A stretch of DNA of 64,000 nt, taken from positions 2,666,001-2,730,000 of the forward strand of contig JASFXZ010000016.1 of the NCBI GenBank assembly GCA_032209605.1. The letters are read 5' to 3'. A program made the position numbers and the translations under genes. The notes below the pieces were generated by a model that worked only from the letters and a program-made list of their open reading frames with translations, was not told the origin of the DNA and did not search any database. Shown here piece by piece: positions 1 through 11,300 of the stretch. Numbering within the stretch: the first letter of the stretch is position 1; every line of letters begins with the position of its first letter. The DNA comes from Mactromeris polynyma. Its lineage: Eukaryota; Mollusca; Bivalvia; Venerida; Mactridae.

Positions 1-214
1 AATGGATTTCGGTAAATTCACTGAAATTCAGTGGATTTCGGTATGGTAACGTAGATCTACCTTTTATCGAAAGGTTGACCAATCCGGGTCAAGGTTACAA
101 ACGTTGTTAGTTCAAGAGAAATTGCCTTGTTGGTTAACGTAAGATTTGATTGCTTTACACAACACTGATATGCAAATAGCAAAACCATGTTAGTACGGCT
201 GCGCCGAAAAATTA
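1..214 (-). repeat. Oct/CCAAT dispersed repeat, copy A
   Basis: Minus-oriented copy of a roughly 200-bp element present five times here. Shared landmarks in order (element sense) are GCGCAGCCGTACTAACATGG, the octamer ATTTGCAT (170-177 here, reversed), CAGTGTTGTGTAAACC, a second GATTGG/CCAATC box, CTTTCGATAAAGGGTA and a palindromic end CCGAAATCCACTGAATTTCG. The copy runs to the window edge, so it may be longer. The first CCAAT box is mutated here. Confidence 0.75.
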
Positions 215-984
215 AATGCCTATCATATAAGCATCATGGTTTGAATGTAAATGTACATTTGCATTATGTAGATAAAATAGGTGTGGTAGTTTCAGCAGTA
301 GTAATGTAACAACACGATCAAACTGGCAGCAGTTGCAGAAGTAATGTATTCGCCTTCTGTCTGCTGGAGAAGTATTTCTTTAGTACAGGTGCTACTGATG
401 CTACTACTGCTATTACTATCTAAAGCTAGAGTTACTTCCAAATTTTATGATAAAAAGGGATGGTTTTGAAATTTATGAATTTTCGTCATTGTGATGGAAA
501 TATTAAAGCGCTACATCATTCGGGGTTTACGTCTTACACCTTGCTCGTTTTGCTAGAGCCTGATCGACCGCGGATGGTTTCAATACTCACAATCTTTGTA
601 TAACTGAAAATCTCCTTATAAGGCTATATATAATGATAAAGTTCGTAAAACATTTTCGAAACTTTATTATCAAGACCTGTCCCTTACTAGTAATATAAGT
701 ATGATTGGAAATTTAGGACACGTCTGCTATGAGGTTATCGGCAAATATTTGATCCGAAAGATTGTGATCCTGTCATACTGCAACATACTGTATGTTCGAT
801 GGTCGACCCATTGCCTCTTTGCTTGTGCGATAACATGACAGGTGTAATACTCTAGGATGGCGATCCATCTCTAACACAGAAATGGAAGGAAGTCGTCTGA
901 CGTTTGTATTTTGTCCACCGTGTCGTGTCTTTGACGGTTTCTTTTAATATGATCTGGCTTCTGATAAGCCATCGAGCACATAAT

Positions 985-1362
985 TGACTGGCTCCACATG
1001 TCTGCTGTTTCATATTCATACATGTTCTACATGTATTATCCCTTGTTTGCCGTGTCTTATTTTTGGTAGTAGTCCAGCGAGGATGTTCCTATTTACAGTA
1101 TTAGTTTTAACTGGGTGTGCGTGTAGGTTTAGTCAGAGGTTGGTTGCATCATTAAACAAGGTTTTAACCCACATTGGTGCTTGTACCACTGACCGTTTAA
1201 AGGCGATACTCCTATTTTCACCACATCAAACTTAATGTCTTGTTCCTCTTGATTGTGTAATTGTTTAGTTGTAAGTATATGTTTTCCGACCTCCTTGTAA
1301 TTTAGTGTGGCTGTGTACTGTAAGTTGCCCGTCCTGCTCGACTTGTTCATTCATTTTTCTTG
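985..1362 (+). repeat. R2 dispersed repeat, decayed
   Basis: Ends in GTCCTGCTCGACTTGTTCAT and TCATTTTTC, the R2 end block. The body is pyrimidine-rich on this strand and too changed to align by eye. Confidence 0.45.
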
Positions 1363-1543
1363 TCATTTGTAGGAGATGAAAGTCTGTGTTTACAAACGTG
1401 TAAGTACTAAACAAGTGTTGATTATAAATGCAATATGAAAATTCAAATACACTACGTAACGTTTATGATGTTTTCGATGTTTATACCTGATTGTGCAAGG
1501 TTCTTGACCTAACGGGACCAATTGATGCTGTGTTTTTATATAC

Positions 1544-1660
1544 CATGCCTCATGGTTCACGGAGGTCTCTGTGGAGAGGCACTGTCTTGCGTATATGGCG
1601 TTTTCTTTAGCAACTTATTCTCTCTCTTTTAAAGATGTATCTGGCTCATCTGAACTTAAC
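1544..1660 (+). repeat. R1 dispersed repeat, 3' fragment
   Basis: Contains ACGGAGGTCTCTGTGGAGAG, GCACTGTCTTGCGTATATGG and CGTTTTC, the end blocks of the R1 family, followed by a CTCTCTCTTTT stretch also seen at 5850. Confidence 0.55.
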
Positions 1661-4090
1661 TTTTTATAATAGACTTCACCAAGTAATAGTGTTGTTACAT
1701 ACGGTTTAAACATTCTTAATAATAGTCATTGCAATTGTGAAACCGATTAAACAATCTAGTTTTATCAAATAACTAACATTCAAACAATTTCAAAAACCTG
1801 GATGTTAAATATTTGATTTTTTTTTCAATTTTATGATAATACAAAATATTGTTTCGACAAATACAGAGGGAAACATTATTAGTGTATTGAATATTTAGCT
1901 AAGTAAAGTATATTTTAAGGTTTAGGTCAACAAACGAACGAAAATGAACATACTACAACTTTAACAGTGATGTATTTTGCTTGTTTTAGCAAATGTCTGA
2001 AAATACGTTCTACCTTTAAATGTGATGTTAAATTGACGTAAAATTTGAATAGACAACACTTTAACAGCTTCTTCTTGAGATGTGTCTATATTTTCATTTC
2101 TGGTGAATAAGCATTAAATCGTTAATTGATTAAAAAAATAAAAATAATAATATCATTTTAAATTTAACAAAGTAAGACATTTATGAGTATTAAATGGACT
2201 ATTTTCTTCTAATTTTTAGTGAAACAAGTAAATGTTTAATTCAATGCATTAGCTGACTGCAGTTGATGACTTAAACTGTCAAAAGTTATTATCAACGTCA
2301 AGTGTTTCACTAATATTGACTATACTATACTTCTCAGCTGCAAAAAAGAATCGTAGTAAAAGTAATTCCCATCAATTTATCATTCTTTACAACGGTAATA
2401 ACTTCTTATTTTTGTTGTTAAAAACTGATACCTAATGACCTAGGGGAATATATAAACTAATGGAATATTAATGGTTGTTGCATTATTATGTCATTCCGGA
2501 GTTGTGCACCCTTAGCAGTTAATATCTTTTGCTCAAATTATCTTGAAAAACGATCTATACCACAATCATAACGCTTAGGCCAATTAAAGTTTACTGATGT
2601 ACAGACAGGACATTCCAGATATAGTTTCAGTCACGTGCGCACATGAAAGTGTAGACTACCATGTAAAAGAAAATGTATCCTGTATGTACTTTCTTCGCCA
2701 CCATATATTTATATACTGATAAAATGAGCTGGTAAAAAGCGTTCCTGTTTTTGAAAAGATATGTTACTGGAAAATATTTTTTGAGGGCATATATGTTTCT
2801 TGTCTCCTTGTGAGGTTGATGTGACTTTGCCCTTTCTACGATATATTTTTCGTCTGACTTGATAATTAATTTACTAAGAAATGCATCATTTTCGATAGAC
2901 CCAGAGGTAAAAGAAATTGATTTCAGAATTTATGTTGTTTCCTTTGATAAAATGTTGATCACTAAAAGTATTGAATTTGAACACATAATCTTTGTAGATG
3001 TTAGTGTATATGAAGTGTCTTCATGGTTTGTTGGTATTTCTGGTGTCCTTCTGCTTGAACCACTAACTACACAATCATTGCATTTGGCCCGAGTAATTGA
3101 TAGCAACCCAAGAAGCTGTCATCAAGAGTGATTATTAGTTGTAATAACTTGTTTATCAAACGATGTAAAGTAAACAAGTTGAAGGTAAAGTAATACTACA
3201 TACCATATTAAAGATAGTAACAAATTAATGTCGACATACCACAAATACTTGACTTGTTTATATAATGACATAGTGAGAGTAATATTTTGACATCTGAACA
3301 CTCCCTGTCCTTGACCTTGTGTTGTCTGGCATGCCGCATATCATGAGAAACATAGCAATGACTACCACAGAGCGACGGATATCTTAATTTAAAAGGATAG
3401 GGCGAGACGAGCAAGGAACGAACAAAGAAGACACATACTATTTAGAATGTGTAACTTAGAGTGAATGGGATGTATGCGGTAAATTCGAAAACTAACTTTA
3501 CATAAGCTGTAGAGATATTTTAGACGCGTTTTGATGAACATTTGTATTCGAAGCAAACAGTCTTATTTTGTATCTACACCTGAGTTGGATTGAATAATAC
3601 AATTGTCACACATTAAAATCAAATAATGTTGTAATAATACCACCACGTGGGCGTCGATACTGACGTGAAGCTTAAAACACTCATTTACAGCCTTGAAGTA
3701 AACATACATTTTGAAACAAGAAACGATGTCTAAAGAATCGCCCTATTTCGCCAGAGGGGTACGCCACGGGAAAGTGAATTCTCTTTTCGAAATACCCCGT
3801 TTGGTGCCTCTCCGCTCAAACTATTAAACAATCAAATCGTCTAATTTGTTGCATATTTAAACAACGGGCTTCATACACAACATTTGATTGGTCTAAAATG
3901 TAGGTCAACATCAATATTATACAGCTACGCCGAACACGTATAGAGACATTTTATCTACAGTCAGTTCTATTTTTAGAATGGTTTGTTTCATGTTCTTATA
4001 TATTGGTAGTTGTTCCTTTTTTTGTATATGTCCATTTTCAGCCACCCATTTCAGCTTCTACACCTCCGATATAAACACCTATTAGTGTTA

Positions 4091-4440
4091 CCGACAGTTC
4101 CAAGGCTTTATATCGCTGTATGGTTATCATTTATATTTATGTTTTATATTTATTAAGTTCCCCCCTCCCCATGTACAGTTCCTTTATTTGATACAGTATT
4201 TCTGTTCTCCCCCCCCCCCTTTCCGACCGGTCTAAGATTACTGACTTTTTTACTAGTTCCGTGATGTATTCCATACATTCAACCCTTTTCCCTCTTGTTC
4301 TCACACTAAAGTCTCCATATTTGTTTTCGTCGGTCGGCCAGACCATTCCTTGCTCCTCTATTCTAATACATATTTTCGCTGGCACATCCTCAGTCCCTAA
4401 GCATTTTCTTGTGTATGTGGCATTCCCTGTTACAACCAAA
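4091..4440 (+). repeat. R1 dispersed repeat copy
   Basis: Shares with 5459-5860 and 15426-15811 an ordered set of blocks: GACAGTTCCAAGGCT at the start, CTGTATGG, a stretch with TTCCGTGATGTATTCCAT, then GGTCGGCCAGACCATTCCTTG, and TGTGTATGTGGCATTCC at the end. Heavily diverged, with C-runs. Short open frames on both strands are by-products. Confidence 0.65.
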
Positions 4441-5019
4441 TTTCTCTTTCATAATGCGATATTGTATGATTTAACGAAGGTCTGAAACTTCTCCAGTTTC
4501 GACAACAACGAATATCAGCCATTACCTATCTCTAAAATGGAATACGCCGATCGAAAAAAACATTGAGATGTAGAAAAAACGTATAAGACTTGTTTGTTAT
4601 ATCATACAGTTAAGTATGTAAGTTGTCATGTAGCTGCAAGGATCAATGGTTACATGTTGCAGTAATATGTAGACATCAAAGCACGATAACTGCAGTAAAA
4701 GTAACATAACAACACAGTAGTAAAGGCGGCAATATCTATTAGTGTTAACCAATCATATAATGCAGTCAATGTGCAATATAATGGAACTATTGGCGCCAAT
4801 ATATCTGCCTCATGTTATGTTCGGCACTGTATTAATTGGATACTTTATCACCTAGGATACAAGAGGTTTGCTTTCATTTATAGCCTGTACACTTACCACT
4901 TGTCAATAATGTGATATATAACGGCAATATATTGATACATTATTGCTCTGTTTGCCCTTAAAGTACAGTACTAATAAGTGATGTAGTTAATTAGTTTGTA
5001 AGTAAGAAGTTACCCATCA

Positions 5020-5135
5020 TTATGTTTGTGTCTTATGTCCCTCTTGCTTTTGTGATTGTTCACTTGCATACATATTATTCATACCCTTTGTGTTTTGTAC
5101 ATCGAATGTCCTGCTCGACTGCTTCATTTATTTTT
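5020..5135 (+). repeat. R2 dispersed repeat fragment
   Basis: TTATGTCCCTCTTGCTTTTG, then TGTCCTGCTCGACTGCTTCA and TTTATTTTT. These are the end blocks shared with about 1335, 34545 and 42042. Confidence 0.55.
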
Positions 5136-5458
5136 ATAAGGACCCTGTCCTATCCATGGAATAAAACACAACCTCAGTCTGCTATTCTGCAATTCAAGAG
5201 GATTGTGTCTCAACATATGTGCATGTGTTTTGTATTTCTTAACATTTTTTTCGGCGTATCATTTTGTTATGTTATTTCCGTTACAATTACAATTAGTTAT
5301 ATTGTTGTAAAGATCCTATATTTTGGCCTGTACGTCTATGGTGTAGATTGTGATTGTTTCAAGTTCAACATTTACATAAATGCTTAATTACATTTAATTA
5401 AGGGGGAAAGCGAACAGTCTTAAAGATCTTACGTTTATATGCAGGTAGATATATTTTA

Positions 5459-5860
5459 CTGACAGTTCCAAGGCTGTAATTTGCTGTATGGATATTATTT
5501 CTTTTTGTGTTTTGAATGTATGTTATGTTTCCCTTTCCACTGTGCAATTATGTCACTTTATATAGTGTACAGGTTATTTCCTGCCCAGTTTCGGCCTATT
5601 ATGTCCGCTGTCTTGACTTGGCCTGTGATATTTTCCATCCATTAATAACCCCCTCCTTCACTGTCCACTTTGATTCTCCTAGTTATTCCTTATGGTCTGC
5701 CAGGCCATTCCTTGCGCCTCTGTTCCTTAACGTATGTAGCATTTAGTCTCCTGAAGTGCATTATGTTTGTTGAATTGTTGTTTTCCCGGAGGTCAGTGTG
5801 GGGAGGCACTGTCTTATATATGTGGGGGTCCGAGACGCTACTTTTTCTCTCTCTTCCAAC
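5459..5860 (+). repeat. R1 dispersed repeat copy
   Basis: Full-length-looking copy: GACAGTTCCAAGGCTG start, TGGTCTGCCAGGCCATTCCT, CCTCTGTTCCTTAACGTATG, then CCCGGAGGTCAGTGTGGGGA and GGCACTGTCTTATATATG. It keeps as a single copy the CCTCTGTTCCTTAACGTA segment that is expanded 67-fold at 22458-23663. Confidence 0.7.
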
Positions 5861-6409
5861 CCTTAAACAACTTTTCAGGAAATAGTTAGCATACATGTTG
5901 CTGACTATACTAACTCCGACAAATAAAAGCGTTTACAACGAATTCTTATCAAGCTTTGAACATGCTGTTTAATTATATCGTTACTTTCATTGCATCAAAG
6001 TCGCCAAAACCTGTTTTGCCATTAAGACATGCGTTTGAATGCACTTTTTTACGACTATGTTACGTGCAATGAAGATTATATCTCTATTCATTCTCCATAT
6101 GCAAAAACAGTAAATGAAACAAATGTGTTTCTAAAATGCAAGACCAACCTGTTTGAGATCACTAGAAAATAGACGTTACGACGCCCGACAGGTTTCTTTC
6201 ACAACATTGTTTATAGAGATTAGTTGCCATCAGAACGCCCTTATACAACGCAAAACATTTCAGAATGCCTCGCCTCTCACCTGTCAATCACCTGGATTAT
6301 TCCTAAAAATGGCATGTTTGCGTATTACCTAATTCTCAAAAACTAAATAGGTAAAACCAGTAACACTCTCCCCATTTAACTTACTATGACATGCGCATTT
6401 ACTCCTCAG

Positions 6410-6620
6410 ATAAGTACAGCAGTATACATGGCTGGATAATTGTATCCCAACATAAAGATGTAGTTAAACAGAAAATGCGACGTACAAAGGGCACAACGCT
6501 CTCAAAACATGAAAATGTACATACGGACATGTAAACAACGACACAAGCAAGAAGGATCCAAGCCAAACATACATAGGAGTGCCGCCTTGAAACGGTCAAT
6601 GACAATAACACCACTGGGAG
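6410..6620 (-). repeat. R2 dispersed repeat copy
   Basis: Shares with 33460-33655, in the same order, GCGAC(A/G)TACAAAGG(A/G)CACA, TACATAC, GTAAACAAC, CACAAG, CCTTGAAA and ACACCACTGGG. Diverged, non-coding in appearance. Confidence 0.6.
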
Positions 6621-6621
6621 A

Positions 6622-6638
6622 GGGGGGGGGGGGGGGGG
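6622..6638 (+). repeat. Poly(G) run of 17
   Basis: An uninterrupted G-run directly after the ACACCACTGGGAG end of an R2 dispersed repeat. Other homopolymer-rich spots are C-runs at about 4,210 and 47,260 and a G-run at about 58,498. Confidence 0.9.
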
Positions 6639-7582
6639 CAAACGTGTTTTAAGGGTGCAGCAAAACTCATACTTGTCCTATCATCATACAAATAATATAA
6701 AGTGTCAGGCGATTTTAGATTGAAAATTCCCACTCACAATGACATTGTAGACAACAGTTAAATGGACGATAGACTAACCATAAGATCAAATAAATATACG
6801 ATTTTCATAAAAGTTTATTCATTTGATAACAAATTTATTTGTACAATGTTTAATAACACGGAGGGTAACAATATCAGCACATAACCCTTGGTTAAGATAA
6901 ATCGAGTATCAAAAACAACATTATTGTATATAATTGTTGTAGGTTAGTTGTTGGTATTAAGAATAACACAGATAGGTTACATATAAACATATGATGCACC
7001 TTGGTTCAGTATAGATACATAAGTACATACATAACATTTTCAATAATATGAATAACGCCGTTGAGAGTTTATTTATTGTTGCCCTATTTAAACCGAAATA
7101 GGTTTTTTCTCGAATAGCAATAGGCTTCATATCACCTTGGCAACGTTTTGATCGAACTTTCGACACATTGTTGACAGGATTTGCCGTGCTTCGTCCAATA
7201 TATATTAATTACGTAATAATATGTACAAACCCAATTGTACAATGAATTCGCCATGATATATGCTGTGTTATTGCTAGGAATGTAGCATGATTCTAACAAA
7301 ATAAAAAAACAACATAACGCTAACAACTTGAAACATAAAATCAGTTTAGGAATATTACATAACACTATGACTCAACTGTTTCTAACTATAATATATGTCA
7401 ACTACTTTCTATGTATAATATATATCTATGCATATTATCTACACTTTGCCTTGAATTAGTGAATGTATTTCACGAAAGGAAGACATGAAAATGAGAGGAA
7501 CGGCACAGAGGTATATGACGTTGTTGCTATAGTGACGTTTTGGTCTAAGTAAACTAGTTCGGCTACTGGTCTAAATTCAGTT

Positions 7583-7588
7583 TTTATT
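7583..7588 (-). terminator. Candidate poly(A) signal AATAAA for the MDP-1-like gene
   Basis: On the minus strand AATAAA occurs about 370 bases after the stop codon. Other candidates further down are 7077-7068 (two overlapping copies) and 6839-6834 with 6819-6814 (two copies 20 bases apart). An ATTAAA variant is at 7919-7914. The sequence alone cannot choose between them, so the 3' UTR end is unresolved. Confidence 0.25.
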
Positions 7589-7955
7589 TTTATGTTATAC
7601 ATTGAAATGATTTTATACATATGATAATAATGTGAATAATACGTTAACAATCAACCCAGTTCAATTCTACGCATTATTTTTGTACTCCCAATATAGACAA
7701 TATTATAGTATCTACTGGCACGTCCAAGAACAACAAATATACACATGAATTAAGCACAAGCTTATGGCTGGCTTGTATTTTTATGATGTTTTACAAAAAA
7801 AGTTTGTAAGACATAAATGTATAAATGTTGTTGTAACAAATGTACCATACGTGTACACACACCGTGTTATAAATTGTTAACGAACTATGTGCCTATACAG
7901 TATAGCACCAGAGTTTAATATTGACACACGTATAGTATAATGCACAATATAAGCT

Positions 7956-8344
7956 TCACATAATACTGTATCGTCGCCTTGACTTAGATCTTGGTGCTCC
8001 TCCGATAGGTCCATTTAGGCCCGGTAAGTTAGGATTAAACTGATGTCTGCTGGGTTTCTCGTGACATGATAAGCCACTAAGGTCATTTGCAAGCGCCGCC
8101 AAGGAAGCACCTCCGAGAATAGAGTTTGGCGGCGGCAGAGCAAGTTCGTTTTCAACTGAATTACGTCGACGAAGGTTGATCAGAGGGCGGAGACTCACGA
8201 AGGGTTCCGTAGAATTACGTCGAGAAATAGTAACTGGTTTCGACCGGAAGTAAGTGCTACTCTCTCTGTTTTTGGCAAATGTCAGAAATCCCTCCTCCAT
8301 TATTTCCTCTGACACACCTCGATCAGCCACACATGTAGTGATAC
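7956..8344 (-). CDS. MDP1: MDP-1-like exon 6: end of phosphatase domain and C-terminal RRxS tail
   Basis: The last exon starts after TTCTTATGCAG and codes the end of G205 and residues 206-333, with TGA/TAA-type stop at 7958-7956. Residues 206-231 (ITTCVADRGVSEEIMEEG, then FLTFAKNR) close the MDP-1 domain. Residues 232-333 are an extension with no domain I recognise. It contains SRRNS (S249), LRRRNS (S267), a PPPNSILGGASLAALA stretch, an NPNLPGLNGPIGG low-complexity stretch, and SRRRYSIM at the end (S331). RRxS is the basophilic-kinase (PKA-type) consensus. Base composition is richer in GC than the surroundings, as expected for coding sequence. Confidence 0.92.
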
Positions 8345-11300
8345 CTGCATAAGAAATATTGTATTACATATGGATCGTTGCAATAATGCGCATACAGGAG
8401 AGCAAGAACAGGAAAAGTTTCATGTGTATTTTTTCTTACTGATAATCAGCATTAATAATGGTTACTTTACAATTAATACGAAGCAAAACATCAACACCAG
8501 TTCAATTGCAAAACTGTGTTAAAGACCGCTAACTTATTTTTAAATAGGAGGAAATTGTTTCAGAAATAAATGCAGAAGTTGAACATGGCATACCACACAC
8601 AACGCAGACAGCCACAGTAAGTACAACTTACGCCCATGATATTGTAAAACGCATTTCATATCAGACTTAACGTATATTTGTTATAATCATGCAAGAACAA
8701 TTTCAGACATTTGATGTTGATATACGAGCAGTAGAACAAAAACATTAAGAACAATTCATCAAATTATACGGCAGTGGCAACTTAAAAATGTAAGACAATG
8801 GCAATATAATAATGACAGGCACATACAACACTATTATAACTGCCAAATAAAATAAAAACTCAATAATCATTTTAATGCATTGTGCATAGATAAGCACAAA
8901 AACACACATAAAACACTCTAGCACAGATAAGCGTCCATGAGTATAAGTGTATAAAATGAAGGACAGAAATAATATAATAACTCCACTACTCCTACCTGTA
9001 CAAGTCCCCGCCACTTCTGCTAAATGTTCTTTCTCGTCATCAAAGTATAACATGTCACAAAATTCCACACCACTTGCTTTCTTGATCCTGCAGACAGATT
9101 ACATTGCGTAAAATAAAGACGGTAGGAGGTAACACATATGTCAGTCACAATGTCAGTCTTAAAATATTGTTTGCGGAACCATAACCATCCCATTGAAACT
9201 TGCCCAGCCCCACTTAACGCTTTGGCTCTTCCGTATATAATTATATGTGTGTCTACAAAACTAAAAAAGACTACAAAAAACCGAAGATATCGAGTTGAAA
9301 GTTCCAAAAAAAGTAAAGGCCATCCCAGAAACATAAGGAGACATGGCAATTATATGCATACATGCACGCAACTCACCAAACAATAACACCGACTGACTTA
9401 CTCCAAAACTGGCGGAACCACACACATGCTGTAATTTAATTGTGGTGTAAGTCTTTCGTTTTACATTGTTTAGTGTCCCGTGTCCCTTATTGTCAGTGTA
9501 ATCGCCTATACATATGTTTGTGCATATATTCTCATAATGCTTTTTTAGTGGCCGTCCAATTTCTGTTCTCTTTTCCCCCATTGTCATTCATATGTGTTCT
9601 GACTTACACTCAATCTTTATTTCATTATTGTATGAAGCTCTGTATTGCGAATGTTGCCTTCTATATGCGCTGCTCTCTCGCACTTTGTTCATACTTAATC
9701 ACAAATATAAGGGAAGGGTAACAAAGATCATTAATTTATTTTAATCGTTTGCTTGCGCGAACAATAAAACAGTAAATATAATATAAACCCTCAAATATTT
9801 TACAGCAGTCGGGAAACTGTCGGAAACAAGTTCGAGTTTACTGTCGCATTATCCACATTAATCTCTTCCGACTTATTCTCTCTATTATAACTCATGAAAT
9901 CAGACCGACGGTTAAATATTTCCATTACAACCTTTGATGTTTTTATACCAACACTATGTGTGCACGTGGACGTAGTGTGCACCCACCTATCATAGATATA
10001 ACAACATTCACGAGCAAAACAGTTATAAACTCTGCAAGTTCGTCTTCAGTCTCATTTATCGATCAAAATTGCATATACTTTGATAAAAGGAATAAAGCGC
10101 TTACTTTACGAAATGGAATATCTTGGATCCCGGATAAATCTCCTGGTAATCAATATATTCATCCCATCCAAACAGTTTCACAAGTTTTGCACACTCTTCT
10201 TTATAGAATGCTCTGAAATCAACAACATCATAAGTATTAGCATAATGCATTTCTGCAAAGAATTACAATGTGAAGGACTGTATTTTCATATGAATGATTT
10301 TGAAACTTCAAGGTATTTCGTTTACGTAAGTGAACATTTATTGAAATAAATTCTTCATCCGCGCATTCCATTTTCAGTTTCTGAATTTATATAAATGTAC
10401 ATTCGATTACAATCAATTCAAGTTTGACATACTTCGAAGTATGGCATGTACCAAAACAGACCTTTATTTGAAAAAAACTTATTATTAAAAATACATTATT
10501 GGCAATTTTTTAAACAAAGTACATTAACATTGACTTTTGGAACTCATTAACGAAAATGTTATATGTATAAGCCAAAATTTAATAAGGTTATTTGTACATT
10601 TCACAATGAAAATCATTAACCAAACATGAATAAGACTGCACATAAGAATTTATTCTTTGGATGTATTCAGGTGCATATAAATTTTGTATGTTATGCTACA
10701 CTTTTGCCTGATGAGTAATGAAATTTCAAATAATTCGATAACTGCTCTCCAAATCGCAGTCAGAACCCATTGCTAATTGCCAAATTTGTACATTAAATGT
10801 AAACCTCGCAATATAATCTTAATCTTGAAGCATTAGTACAACATTAAAATGAATGTTTGATTTTAAAAACCGATAACATTGGCAGACGGTGGTTAAATTG
10901 TTTTAAATTTATGAACAAATATTTCTAATAAAGTCGTTGAATTAGTCATTGCACTTTCTAAAAATACCTTTACAATTCTAAAGTTCCTAATTTCAAATTA
11001 TTAAATTGCAAAATAAAATCAATAACTTGAAATTGAACATTTTATGATTTCACGAGTGCAACTACACTCAAAAAACAACAACGTGAAATCGTGGACAGTG
11101 AAATTGTGAAGTACGAGCAATCACGGTTTACGATGGACTGTTTACAAGGCGTGAGAAACACTAGTGAAGAAGTCACAAACGGTCCTCCGTATCTATGGCG
11201 ACTTCATGCACTCTCTTTACTGGAGTAAATGTTACTTACTCTGACGCTATTCCAAGCTTATAACCTTCACTGTGAAGTCTATGTAGTAATGGTGTTATAT

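Larger units (their letters stand above)
1..7955. other. Downstream flank without a recognisable gene
   Basis: Holds the Oct/CCAAT repeat at its left edge, R2 fragments near 1.0-1.36 kb and 5.0 kb, R1 fragments at 1.54, 4.09 and 5.46 kb, and an R2 copy at 6.4 kb. The stretches 217-975, 1665-4085 and 6640-7580 show only AT-rich sequence and short chance frames. Confidence 0.6.
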
